Source of the DNA: Brachyspira sp949287565
GTDB taxonomy: Bacteria > Spirochaetota > Brachyspiria > Brachyspirales > Brachyspiraceae
Assembly (NCBI RefSeq): GCF_036997615.1
Contig: NZ_JAWLQA010000001.1
DNA length: 64,000 bases
Reading direction: 5' to 3' (one strand)
The notes under the pieces are model-generated. The model had not been told where the DNA came from. It made no database searches and worked only from the letters and a program-made list of their open reading frames with translations. Below are positions 9,480 to 17,916 of this stretch, piece after piece; position 1 is the first letter of the stretch; each line of letters begins with the position of its first letter. The translations under genes and the position numbers were made by a program.

Positions 9480-9531
9480 TTTGACTCTCCATTTTTTATT
9501 TTTTATTAAACATATTTATAGTATATAAATA

Positions 9532-10098
9532 TTAACAATTTAATCTTGCTTTTATGATATCTTTTTTTAATATTTTTATATTTTTTTCATTAATAACATT
9601 ATCTTCATCTGTTACAGTTATTATAATACAGTCATCTTCAGACTTTTTCAACATTGCATAAGCCGTAATAAATTCCTCACCGCTTTTGTATTTTATTTTT
9701 ATAGGCATATCCTCAAATAATTCATATCTATCATTGAACTTCCATCTAAATCCAGCAGAAGAAACAGTTATAGTATAATCACCGTCATCGTAACCATTAG
9801 CCTTTATACAATCTTGAATCTTTCTAGTAGTTTCTATACAATGTGTATGAGATACACTTTCTTTTTTCTTAAAAATAACAGCGTATACTTTTTTATTATC
9901 AGAAATAGCTCTTACTTTCAAATCAAGAAGATATATGTTATTTTCCTCTAAAACATCTTTTATACTATTAAACAATAAAGCTTCATCTATTATATTATTA
10001 TCTATTTTTTTATTTGATTTTTCTTTATTTTTTAATTTCTTTTTCTTAGGCTCTCTGCCGTATTCTTTCTGTTTTTGAGGTCTAGTTTTATTATTCAT
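9532..10098 (-). CDS. rimP: Ribosome maturation factor RimP
   Basis: Needed for 30S subunit assembly. The C-terminal 150 residues show the RimP fold, with the conserved stretch DYTITVSSAGFRWKF (family: 'yxLEVSSPGldRpL'), although the usual Pro is replaced. A basic, Lys-rich extension of about 40 residues precedes it. I choose ATG 10098 (188 residues). The frame stays open upstream to a TTG at 10161, but that stretch crosses a terminator-like hairpin and T-run, so it is more likely untranslated leader. No strong Shine-Dalgarno lies next to 10098; AGGA is about 24 bases upstream. Position directly before nusA supports the call. Confidence 0.82.
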   Translation of the reverse strand: MNNKTRPQKQKEYGREPKKKKLKNKEKSNKKIDNNIIDEALLFNSIKDVLEENNIYLLDLKVRAISDNKKVYAVIFKKKESVSHTHCIETTRKIQDCIKANGYDDGDYTITVSSAGFRWKFNDRYELFEDMPIKIKYKSGEEFITAYAMLKKSEDDCIIITVTDEDNVINEKNIKILKKDIIKARLNC

Positions 10099-10132
10099 AC
10101 AAACACTGTTTTTTATTATTTTCCTAATAAAT

Positions 10133-10173
10133 AAAAAAAGAGTGTCAGTTTTTGCTGCCAAAAACCAACGCCC
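10133..10173 (-). terminator. Leader terminator/attenuator of the rimP-nusA operon
   Basis: On the minus strand GGGCGTTGGTTTTT pairs with AAAAACTGACACTC around the loop GGCAGC (one C-A mismatch, three G-U pairs), and seven Ts follow at once (10139-10133). It lies between the promoter (10204-10231) and the rimP start (10098), where a terminator must act as an attenuator. A 20-codon leader frame (ATG 10179, MKGVGFWQQKLTLFFYLLGK) overlaps the hairpin; whether it is translated is unknown. Confidence 0.65.
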
Positions 10174-10203
10174 TTCATTACAAATATTTTCGGAAGTAAT
10201 CTT

Positions 10204-10231
10204 ATTTTACCCTACTAATGATTTTTGTCAA
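10204..10231 (-). promoter_or_regulatory. Promoter of the rimP-nusA operon
   Basis: On the minus strand a perfect TTGACA (10231-10226), a 16-base spacer and TAAAAT (10209-10204). The inferred leader is about 100 nt. Confidence 0.6.
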
Positions 10232-10271
10232 GTATTTTAATAAAATTTATTATTATGTTAATATTAATTAA

Positions 10272-10300
10272 TTGACTTTTATTACTTTCTATTTTATCAT
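10272..10300 (+). promoter_or_regulatory. Promoter of the cardiolipin synthase gene
   Basis: TTGACT (10272-10277), a 17-base spacer and TATCAT (10295-10300), about 50 bases before the start codon at 10353. Confidence 0.5.
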
Positions 10301-10352
10301 AAGGAAAAAATAAACTATGAAGAGTATTTATTCAATTGATTAATGGTATAAG

Positions 10353-11879
10353 ATGATATTTTATATATTAACTATTATATTTTTTTTGTATGTGGTATCT
10401 ATAGCTATAAAAATGCTGCTTGAGAATAGACCTCCGTATTCATTTATAGCTTGGCTTACAGTTTTAGTATTTTTACCTTATATTGGAGTAATATTTTATA
10501 TATTCCTTGGAATGGATTGGAAGAAATCAAAAAAGAAAATTTCCGCCAAACTTCCTGAAGATATGATAAAAAATTATTTTTCATCTTTACTAAAAGAGCA
10601 AATAAAAATACTTGATAATATGCAGGGTAATTATGGAAAGCATATAAATTTGGTTAAGCTTGCAATAAAAAGCGGATACTCTCCTATCACAGTTCAAAAC
10701 GAAGTATATGTATTTGATGAAGGTGATAAGCTATTTGATGCTATAATTCAGGATTTAAAACTAGCAGAAAAAACTATACATATGGAATATTTCATATGGA
10801 GAAGCGATGAACTTGGGAATAGAATAAAAGATGTTCTAATAAAAAAAGCAAAACAAGGAGTTGAAATAAGGCTTATTTTTGACGGCGTAGGATCATTAAA
10901 AAGAATAAGCAGAAAATATAGAAAAGAATTAAAGGCAAATGGAATAAAATTTTTATATTATCATGATCCTTTTTCCATATTGTGGACTAGATTTGTAAAT
11001 TACAGAAATCACAGAAAAATAGTTGTAGTTGATGGTGTTGTAGCATATATGGGAGGAATGAATTTAGGACAGGAATATATAGACGGAGGAAAACGATTTA
11101 ATTCTTGGAAAGATGTACATATGAGAATAGTTGGAGATTCATGCAATCTTATACAGAATGTTTTCGTTTGTGATTGGTATAATGCAGGAGGAAGAGATTT
11201 AGAAATTTTTAATGTTGAAGAAAATAAACATAAACATTTCAAAAAAATAAAATATGTTAATAAAGAATTAAATGAAGAAAAAGTTTCAATATTAAGAAAA
11301 GATTTATTTCCCCAGTCTTTTACAGATAAATTCCTTCCTGTTCAAATAATAACCTCAGGTGCAGACTCTAAATGGGATAGCATACAAAAAGTATATTCAA
11401 AAATGATAGAAGAAGCTAAAGAAAGTATTTATATAGAAAGCCCTTACTTTGTACCTGATGACGGATTTTTAAGAACTTTAGAAAATGCTGCATTATCTGA
11501 AGTAAATGTAAACCTTATGATAACAGGAAACCCTGATAAATTGGTTGCTTGGTGGGTGGCTCAGACATATTTTGAAAGTTTACTCAATGCTGGTGTAAAT
11601 ATATATTTATATGAAAAAGGTTTCTTACATAGTAAATTCTGTGTAATGGACGGAAGAATAGTATCATGCGGTACTTGCAACATGGATATAAGAAGCTTTT
11701 ATTTACATTACGAAATGAATGCTGTTATATATGATATTGATATAGCTAAAAAATTTGAGGATATATTTAAAAAAGATATGCTTGATTCTCATAAAATAAC
11801 TATAGAGGAATATTCTAAACAGCCTATTCTTGTAAGACTTAGAAATTCTGCTTGCAGAATTATAGCTCCTGTTTTATAA
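10353..11879 (+). CDS. cls: Cardiolipin synthase (phospholipase D family)
   Basis: Joins two phosphatidylglycerols to cardiolipin plus glycerol at the inner membrane. The 508 residues are the usual length for ClsA-type enzymes. Two N-terminal membrane segments (about residues 1-22 and 32-52, the PLDc_N module) are followed by two HKD motifs: NHRKIVVVDGVVAYMGGMN (about residue 222) and HSKFCVMDGRIVSCGTCN (about 426). Both catalytic His/Lys/Asp sets are intact. It has its own promoter and is followed 30 bp later by the LRR gene. Confidence 0.94.
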   Translation: MIFYILTIIFFLYVVSIAIKMLLENRPPYSFIAWLTVLVFLPYIGVIFYIFLGMDWKKSKKKISAKLPEDMIKNYFSSLLKEQIKILDNMQGNYGKHINLVKLAIKSGYSPITVQNEVYVFDEGDKLFDAIIQDLKLAEKTIHMEYFIWRSDELGNRIKDVLIKKAKQGVEIRLIFDGVGSLKRISRKYRKELKANGIKFLYYHDPFSILWTRFVNYRNHRKIVVVDGVVAYMGGMNLGQEYIDGGKRFNSWKDVHMRIVGDSCNLIQNVFVCDWYNAGGRDLEIFNVEENKHKHFKKIKYVNKELNEEKVSILRKDLFPQSFTDKFLPVQIITSGADSKWDSIQKVYSKMIEEAKESIYIESPYFVPDDGFLRTLENAALSEVNVNLMITGNPDKLVAWWVAQTYFESLLNAGVNIYLYEKGFLHSKFCVMDGRIVSCGTCNMDIRSFYLHYEMNAVIYDIDIAKKFEDIFKKDMLDSHKITIEEYSKQPILVRLRNSACRIIAPVL

Positions 11880-11909
11880 TATGGCATATTTTTTATATGT
11901 TAAATAATT

Positions 11910-12863
11910 ATGATGAATAAAATAAAAATATCGGAATTAGATAATCAAGCCCTTTTCGAATTGGGACTTTCAAAAGAGAGACATATTCTTTTTGTAGATG
12001 ATATAGGTATAAAAAAGGATAATATATCCGCTCTAAATGAACTTCTAAAAAATAGACAAGATTTCTTTATTAACATATCGTCAGAAAAGGATGAAAGTAA
12101 TAAAAATTATATAAGTGGTAATGATTTGCTTACAGCTTTGCCTGAAATGAGAAATCTTATATATCATGCATCGTTAAAATATCCTTTAAAAAATATTTCT
12201 ATATTTGCTAAACTTATCAATTTGAGAAGTTTGCATCTATACGGTGATTTGCCTAAAGATATGGAATTAAAGCCTCTTGATAATATAGAAAATTTAGAAA
12301 GTATTTATATAGAAAATGGACTTACATTAAGACAAGATGTTTATTTATCTATGAAAAGTACAATAAGAGAAATAGGTGCTGGAACATTCAGAATGGAGTC
12401 TTTTGATAAGAATCCTAATCTTAAAAAAATAGCCGTTCTTACAGGAGTTTCTCATGAGGAAGAAATGCCTAAAAAACTTCCAGAACTAGAAGAACTCTAT
12501 ATTGAAAAAGGAAAAAATATAAGATCATTTAATTTTATATCAGAAATGAAAACACTTAAAACATTGGAATTGAATAATATACCTACATTAAAAGAAATTC
12601 CTGATTTAAGTAATTTAGAAAATTTAACAAAAGTTATTTTAACTAATCTTAGAAATCTCGAAAATATGGATGCTATATTAAATCATCCTAGAATAAGAAT
12701 TTTAATATTAGAAAATATAAAATGCTTTAATATAGATATGCTTTCAAAGGAAACAGCTCCTAGATTAAAATATGTATCCGTTATAAGCGATGATAAAAAT
12801 TGGGATAAGAGAACAAAGAAATTACTGGAAGAAAAAGGATACAAGGACTATAATGAAGATTAG
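11910..12863 (+). CDS. Leucine-rich-repeat protein
   Basis: A 317-residue protein without a signal peptide. Irregular leucine-rich repeats of about 22-24 residues run through roughly residues 75-305, for example NLRSLHLYGDLP, NLESIYIENG, LPELEELYIEKG, TLKTLELNNIP and NLTKVILTNLRNLENM. Such repeats usually make a protein-binding solenoid. Two adjacent ATGs (11910, 11913) are possible starts and neither has a clear Shine-Dalgarno. Its last 11 bases overlap the start of the nitrilase-family gene in another reading frame, so the two are probably translationally coupled. Function unknown. Confidence 0.75.
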   Translation: MMNKIKISELDNQALFELGLSKERHILFVDDIGIKKDNISALNELLKNRQDFFINISSEKDESNKNYISGNDLLTALPEMRNLIYHASLKYPLKNISIFAKLINLRSLHLYGDLPKDMELKPLDNIENLESIYIENGLTLRQDVYLSMKSTIREIGAGTFRMESFDKNPNLKKIAVLTGVSHEEEMPKKLPELEELYIEKGKNIRSFNFISEMKTLKTLELNNIPTLKEIPDLSNLENLTKVILTNLRNLENMDAILNHPRIRILILENIKCFNIDMLSKETAPRLKYVSVISDDKNWDKRTKKLLEEKGYKDYNED

Positions 12864-13644
12864 TGCCTTTGAATTTGATATACAAAAAGATAAGTATAAA
12901 AATTTAGAGATAATAAATAATCATTTAAAAAATATAAGTGATAAAGAAAAATCTGATTTAATAGTACTTCCTGAACTATCTTCTAATGGTTATTTATTTG
13001 AAAACAGAGAAGAATTAAAAAATATAGCTGAAAATATAAAAGACGGCATATTCATAAATAGCCTATCTGAAATGTCAAAAAAATATGATACTTCTATAAT
13101 TGCGGGATTTGCTGAAAAGTTTGAAGATAAAATTTATAATTCTGCAGTAATAATAGAAAAAGGAAATATAAAAGGCATATATAGAAAAATACATTTATCT
13201 GATTTTGAAAAGAAATTTTTTGATATTGGAGAAATAAATAACGCGAATTTAGTTTTCAATATAAACGGTATTAATATATCAGTACAAATATGCTTTGATT
13301 TATGGTTCAATGAAATATCAAGAAAACAAATATTGAATGGAAGTAATTTAATATGCGTACTTGCTAATTTCGGTTCAAATACCACTTTTGAAATAGCTAG
13401 AATAAGAGCTATAGAAAATTTAACTCCTCTAGTATTATGCAATCGCATAGGTATAGAAAAAAATTCAATTATGGAAGCATCTTTCATAGGCAAAAGTTTT
13501 ATATGCGATGAAACAGGAAAATTATTTACAGATATTGATAATAATCAAAATAACAAAATAATAACCGCTGAAATAGAAATAAAAAACAATAGACAAAATA
13601 TAATATGTTCTGATTTTATAGAAGAGATTAAAAGGCATTATTAA
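12853..13644 (+). CDS. Carbon-nitrogen hydrolase (nitrilase superfamily)
   Basis: A 263-residue amidase or omega-amidase-like enzyme. The Glu-Lys-Cys triad is visible: E41 in VLPELSSNGY, K112 in YRKIHLSDFEKKFF and C147 in QICFDLWFNE. Family members hydrolyse amides or nitriles in the cytoplasm; the substrate here is not deducible. ATG 12853 is chosen because the nitrilase fold begins there (MKISAFEFDIQ). An upstream in-frame ATG at 12790 lies inside the LRR gene and would add 21 residues of no family character. It overlaps the LRR gene by 11 bases and ends before a strong bidirectional terminator. Confidence 0.87.
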   Translation: MKISAFEFDIQKDKYKNLEIINNHLKNISDKEKSDLIVLPELSSNGYLFENREELKNIAENIKDGIFINSLSEMSKKYDTSIIAGFAEKFEDKIYNSAVIIEKGNIKGIYRKIHLSDFEKKFFDIGEINNANLVFNINGINISVQICFDLWFNEISRKQILNGSNLICVLANFGSNTTFEIARIRAIENLTPLVLCNRIGIEKNSIMEASFIGKSFICDETGKLFTDIDNNQNNKIITAEIEIKNNRQNIICSDFIEEIKRHY

Positions 13645-13647
13645 TAA

Positions 13648-13688
13648 AAAAGAATGAGCCTGATTAATATAATCAAGCCCATTCTAAA
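13648..13688. terminator. Bidirectional intrinsic terminator
   Basis: AGAATGaGCcTGATT and its near-complement AATCAaGCcCATTCT form a roughly 15-bp stem with an A6 run on the left (T6 for the minus strand), between the convergent nitrilase-family and chemoreceptor genes. Confidence 0.75.
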
Positions 13689-13711
13689 TATAATTTTAAT
13701 ATTATCAAGTT

Positions 13712-15565
13712 TTACAATTTGAAATAACTTACAACATCTATTAATTTCTGAGCCTCACTGCTTAAAGTGATGCTTGCTTCTTTTGACTGCTCTACTAAAC
13801 TAGCATTTTCCTGTGTGCTTGCATCCATTTTTAATACTGCCTGATTAACCTGATCAACTCCGCTTTGCTGTTCCACTGCTGTTGTAGAAATATCTCTCAT
13901 TATATTGGCTGTATTTTCTATTTTATCTTTAATATCAATAAATATTTCCTGAGATTTTCTTGCTGCTTCTGTTGCTACTCTTATTTTTTCATCTGAATCT
14001 GCTATTAAGGAAGTAATATCTTTTACAGATGTTTGAGTATTCTGTGCTAAAGTTCTAACTTCTGAAGCTACAACAGAGAAACCTCTGCCCTGCTCTCCAG
14101 CACGTGCTGCTTCAACTGATGCATTAAGTGCTAATATATTAGTTTGAAAAGCAATATCTTCTATCAATTTTGTTATATTAGTTATTTTTCTGCTTGCTTC
14201 ATAAACATCTTCCATACTTCTTGTTGTACTGTCTATTATAAGTCCTGCTTCTTCCACAGATTTTTTAGAATCATTCATCATATTATTTCCTATTACAGAT
14301 TTTTCTGCAGAATTTTTTATAGTAGATGCCATTTGCTCCATAGAACTAGCAGTTTGTTCCAATGATGATGATTGAGATTGAGTTCTTAAAGCTAAATCAT
14401 TATTTCCGCTTGCTAATCCTTTTGATGTCAATTCTATATTATTAGAAGAATCGATTATATTGCTTACTATATTTTTTAATTTTTCTATAGTATTATTAAA
14501 TCCATTAGCTATTATTCCAAATTCATGATTTTGATATTTGTTAGTTAAAAATTTACTTGGTGCTGATACAGTTAAATCTCCGTTTCCAAGTCTGTTTAAA
14601 TCGCTTGCTATTCTTGATAAAACTCTTGATATATTTTTATTAACATATACTATAACTATAAATGATGTAATAATAAGAAGTAATAAACTTAAAACTATAG
14701 TTATTTTTATTAGAGTATTTTTATTAGCAAAAAATTCACTATCAAGCATAGTAACACACATTATCCAATCTATATTTTCAAGTCTTGAGAAAGCCATTAT
14801 TTTTTTGCCTTCATCTTCATAATGTAAAGCACCTTTTCTTTGTGAGGCTGCAGCAGATAATGCATTTTTAGAACCTATAGATATAGTATTAACTTTTTTA
14901 ACTTCTTTATGAGCTACTCTTCTACCTTCTTCATTAACAATATATATATTACCTGTTTTTCCTATAGTAATTTCAGAAAAATATTTTTGAACAAAAGAAT
15001 CCCATCTTAATTCAGCATATAAAACTCCGGCAGGTCTTGCATTAGTATCAAATACTCCGGCCAAAACACCTATAACATAGTTTCCTGTAACTGATGACAA
15101 ATAAATCTCATCTTCAATAGCATACTTATAATTATTGTTTTGAAGCTCTTTCCATATAGTTTTTTGACTTACAGTATTCAAATGTTCATTAGAAGCTGTA
15201 TCTAAAACAACTTTTCCATTTAAATCTATTAAAGCAAAAGCTGAAAAATGAGATTCTAATTCTTTAAGAAGCTCTGTAAATTCACCGCTTGCTATAGATA
15301 AAGTATACTGATTAGGATTTTCAAAATAATCTAAAAATTCAGATTCTTTTGATATAACAGAAGTTAAGTCTGCCTGATCTTCAATCCATATAGAAACCAA
15401 ATCTCTATATCCATCAGCAGTTTCCATAAATCCGCTTATAGCAGTTCGCTCCATAAATATTGCCGAAGCAGATATTATTACTATCATAAGAACTAAAAGC
15501 ATTACAGCTACAGATGCTATAATAGTAAAAGGCATTTTAAATTTCAAAGTTTGCATAAATTTCAT
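13712..15565 (-). CDS. Methyl-accepting chemotaxis protein with Cache sensor
   Basis: A 617-residue chemoreceptor: membrane segment at about residues 11-34, an extracytoplasmic dCache-like region of about 240 residues (GKVVLDTASNEH; TGNIYIVNEEGRRVAHKE), a second membrane segment at about 282-306, a HAMP domain and the signalling coiled coil with tip FQTNILALNASVEAARAGEQ. ATG 15565 is chosen because GGGGG lies nine bases upstream; the in-frame TTG at 15592 has no such site and that site would fall within its coding region. It is divergent from galK, and paralogous to the receptor at 5155-6972 mainly in the signalling domain. Confidence 0.92.
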   Translation of the reverse strand: MKFMQTLKFKMPFTIIASVAVMLLVLMIVIISASAIFMERTAISGFMETADGYRDLVSIWIEDQADLTSVISKESEFLDYFENPNQYTLSIASGEFTELLKELESHFSAFALIDLNGKVVLDTASNEHLNTVSQKTIWKELQNNNYKYAIEDEIYLSSVTGNYVIGVLAGVFDTNARPAGVLYAELRWDSFVQKYFSEITIGKTGNIYIVNEEGRRVAHKEVKKVNTISIGSKNALSAAASQRKGALHYEDEGKKIMAFSRLENIDWIMCVTMLDSEFFANKNTLIKITIVLSLLLLIITSFIVIVYVNKNISRVLSRIASDLNRLGNGDLTVSAPSKFLTNKYQNHEFGIIANGFNNTIEKLKNIVSNIIDSSNNIELTSKGLASGNNDLALRTQSQSSSLEQTASSMEQMASTIKNSAEKSVIGNNMMNDSKKSVEEAGLIIDSTTRSMEDVYEASRKITNITKLIEDIAFQTNILALNASVEAARAGEQGRGFSVVASEVRTLAQNTQTSVKDITSLIADSDEKIRVATEAARKSQEIFIDIKDKIENTANIMRDISTTAVEQQSGVDQVNQAVLKMDASTQENASLVEQSKEASITLSSEAQKLIDVVSYFKL

Positions 15566-15759
15566 AAATAATAACCCCCATATATAACTCAATTATTATA
15601 ATAATAGTATATGATATTTTTTTAAAAAAGTCTATATATTTGTAAATATTTTTTACTAAAACCTTTAAAAAATCTTTATTTTTTACATAAAAAGTAAATA
15701 TTTAGTAAATTTATAATACAATTGTAAATATTCTTTGTTTTTATTTTTTGTATTTTTCT

Positions 15760-15788
15760 TTGACAAAATCAACATAATTGTATATCAT
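15760..15788 (+). promoter_or_regulatory. Promoter of galK
   Basis: A perfect TTGACA (15760-15765), a 17-base spacer and TATCAT (15783-15788), 30 bases upstream of the start codon. Three copies of GTAAATATT (15642, 15694, 15724) lie between it and the divergent chemoreceptor gene. Confidence 0.6.
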
Positions 15789-15817
15789 AATAGAATTATC
15801 AAAATTAAGGATTCAAC

Positions 15818-17101
15818 ATGTATAATATCAGCCAATTAAAAGACTTTTTAAAAGAAAAAAAGATGGATGAAAAATTTTCTTCTATTTACGGAAATGATGC
15901 ATATAGTATATATGAGGCATATAATAGATTAAGTGATACTATAAAACATTTTGAAAGCATAGAAAAGACTCAGGAAATATATGTTTTCAGTGCTTCAGGA
16001 AGAACTGAACTTTCAGGTAATCATACAGACCATAATAATGGATGCGTATTAACAGCTTCTATAAATTTAGATAAGTTGGCAATAGTTTCAAAGAGAGATG
16101 ATAATAAAATAGTTGTTTATACTGATTATTCTAATACTCCCGACATTATAGATATAAACGATTTGAATATAAATAAAGATGAGTACGGAAAATCTAATGC
16201 TCTAACAAGAGGCGTTTGTGCAGGAATAAAAAACAAAGGATACAATATAGGCGGATGTACAGTAACTTTAAATAATAAAGTTCTTATAGGAAGCGGATTA
16301 AGCAGTTCAGCCAGCTTTGAATCTTTGATTGGCGAAATACAGAATACTCTATACAATGAAGATAAAATAAGCAAAGTTGATATAGCAAAAATTGGGCAGT
16401 ATGCTGAAAATGTTTATTTTGGAAAGCCTTGCGGACTTATGGATCAAATGGGCTGTTCTGTAGGCGGTATTATGTCTATAGACTTCAAAGATAATGATAA
16501 CCCTATAATAGAAAAAGTTGAATATGATTTTGAAAGTAAAGGTTATGCTCTTATGATAGTTGATGCTAAAGGAGATCATAGCGGACTTACAAATGAATAT
16601 GCTGCTATAAGAGAAGAAATGAATGCTGTTGCAAATTATTTCGGGAAAAAAGTATGCAGAGAGATAACTAAAAAAGAATTGATTGATAATGCTTCTAAAT
16701 TAAGAGCTGAAGTTGGAGACAGAGCTATAATGAGAGCTTATCACTTTTTAGAGGAAAATGAAAGAGTAATAAATCAAATAAATGCACTTAAAAAAGATGA
16801 TATAAATACATATATAAAACTTATGAATGAATCAGGACTTTCAAGCTTTATGTATTTACAAAACTGCTATTCTGTTACAAGTTCAAAAAATATGGGAGTA
16901 GCTTTAGGACTTACTCTAACAAAAGACTTCTTAAAAGACGAAGGGGCTTGCCGTGTACATGGAGGCGGATTTGCTGGAACTATACAGGCTTTAATACCTG
17001 TAAGTAAAGTTGAAGAATATAAAAAATATATGAATTCAATATTCGGTGAAGGAAGTGCAGTAAAAATAAGAGTAAGACAATCTCCTGTTTGTGCAATCTA
17101 A
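15818..17101 (+). CDS. galK: Galactokinase (GHMP kinase)
   Basis: Phosphorylates galactose to galactose-1-phosphate using ATP, the entry step of the Leloir pathway. The galactokinase signature is clear (GRTELSGNHTDHNNGCVL, about residues 65-82), as is the GHMP ATP-binding loop IGSGLSSSASFESLIGE (about 169-185) and the C-terminal HGGGFAGTIQALIP motif (about 386). At 427 residues it is a little longer than E. coli GalK (382), mostly through an N-terminal extension of about 35 residues. No galT or galE adjoins it; the gene is flanked by a promoter and a terminator and appears monocistronic. Confidence 0.94.
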   Translation: MYNISQLKDFLKEKKMDEKFSSIYGNDAYSIYEAYNRLSDTIKHFESIEKTQEIYVFSASGRTELSGNHTDHNNGCVLTASINLDKLAIVSKRDDNKIVVYTDYSNTPDIIDINDLNINKDEYGKSNALTRGVCAGIKNKGYNIGGCTVTLNNKVLIGSGLSSSASFESLIGEIQNTLYNEDKISKVDIAKIGQYAENVYFGKPCGLMDQMGCSVGGIMSIDFKDNDNPIIEKVEYDFESKGYALMIVDAKGDHSGLTNEYAAIREEMNAVANYFGKKVCREITKKELIDNASKLRAEVGDRAIMRAYHFLEENERVINQINALKKDDINTYIKLMNESGLSSFMYLQNCYSVTSSKNMGVALGLTLTKDFLKDEGACRVHGGGFAGTIQALIPVSKVEEYKKYMNSIFGEGSAVKIRVRQSPVCAI

Positions 17102-17125
17102 AAAATCATAACTGACAATTATAAA

Positions 17126-17163
17126 TAAAAAGACAAGGCTAATTTTCTAGTCTTGTCTTTTTA
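17126..17163. terminator. Bidirectional intrinsic terminator
   Basis: AAAAGACAAGgCTA pairs with its near-complement CTAGtCTTGTCTTTTT, between convergent galK and the flavoprotein gene. Confidence 0.75.
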
Positions 17164-17197
17164 TATTATTAGACTTGTAAAGTCTATTAATTCAAAA

Positions 17198-17893
17198 TTA
17201 ATTTTTCCAAGGTACTGTATTGTTTAACCAGCCTCTATCATTCCAATAATTAAAATCATTCTCAGTGAAATTTTTCTTTTTATGCAATGATTTTATTATC
17301 TTAAAAAATATCTTTGTTTTTATAGAAGGCTTAACTTTACCATATTCTCTTTTTATTTTTTCTGCAGCTAAATCCATTTTTCTTGCAATAGAATCTTTTA
17401 TTTCATCTTTAACATTATTCCAAGTAACTTCTCTTACAGCAAATCCATAGCTATATGTTTTAGCCACACCCCAAAAGAAAGTACTGTCTGCCATATCTTT
17501 ACAAGTGTTTTTCATTCCTCCTCCTGCAGCAGTAGAAATACATACAGCTTGTTTTTTGAACATAGATTCATTTGGTCTGTGAACTATCCATCTATAACCA
17601 TAATGATCCAAAAAAAACTTCATAGCACCTGTTACATGGTACACATACACTGGACTTGCTAATATTATTATATCAGCATTGTCCATAGCATCTGTAATTG
17701 GTTTAAGTTTTTCATAATGAGGACATAAAGTTTCAGATTTTATAAAACAATTATTACAGCCTACACAAAAAGAACTAAAATCTCTAGGAAGAAAAAACTC
17801 TGTAACTTCTCCGCCTAATCTATCATAAAGCATTTTTGCTGCATTGTATGTTGAGCCTTTATGATTCTGTCCATGTATAACTGTTATTTTCAT
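17198..17893 (-). CDS. Flavodoxin-fold NADPH-dependent FMN reductase / iron-sulfur flavoprotein family
   Basis: A 231-residue protein opening with the flavin-phosphate loop VIHGQNHKGSTYNAAKML and carrying the cysteine cluster CVGCNNCFIKSETLC (about residues 43-57) typical of iron-sulfur flavoproteins. A second flavin-contact region is IIILASPVYVYHVTGAMKFF (about residues 94-113). It is probably an electron-transfer or reductase protein using FMN. It is the last gene of the minus-strand run, 23 bases after the FapA-like gene. The electron partner is unknown. Confidence 0.82.
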   Translation of the reverse strand: MKITVIHGQNHKGSTYNAAKMLYDRLGGEVTEFFLPRDFSSFCVGCNNCFIKSETLCPHYEKLKPITDAMDNADIIILASPVYVYHVTGAMKFFLDHYGYRWIVHRPNESMFKKQAVCISTAAGGGMKNTCKDMADSTFFWGVAKTYSYGFAVREVTWNNVKDEIKDSIARKMDLAAEKIKREYGKVKPSIKTKIFFKIIKSLHKKKNFTENDFNYWNDRGWLNNTVPWKN

Positions 17894-17916
17894 TTTTTTA
17901 TATTTACCTTAAAGGA

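Noticed and set aside
10099..10161. N-terminal extension of RimP from TTG 10161
   Set aside because: It would run through a terminator-type hairpin and T-run; the RimP-like sequence starts well after ATG 10098.
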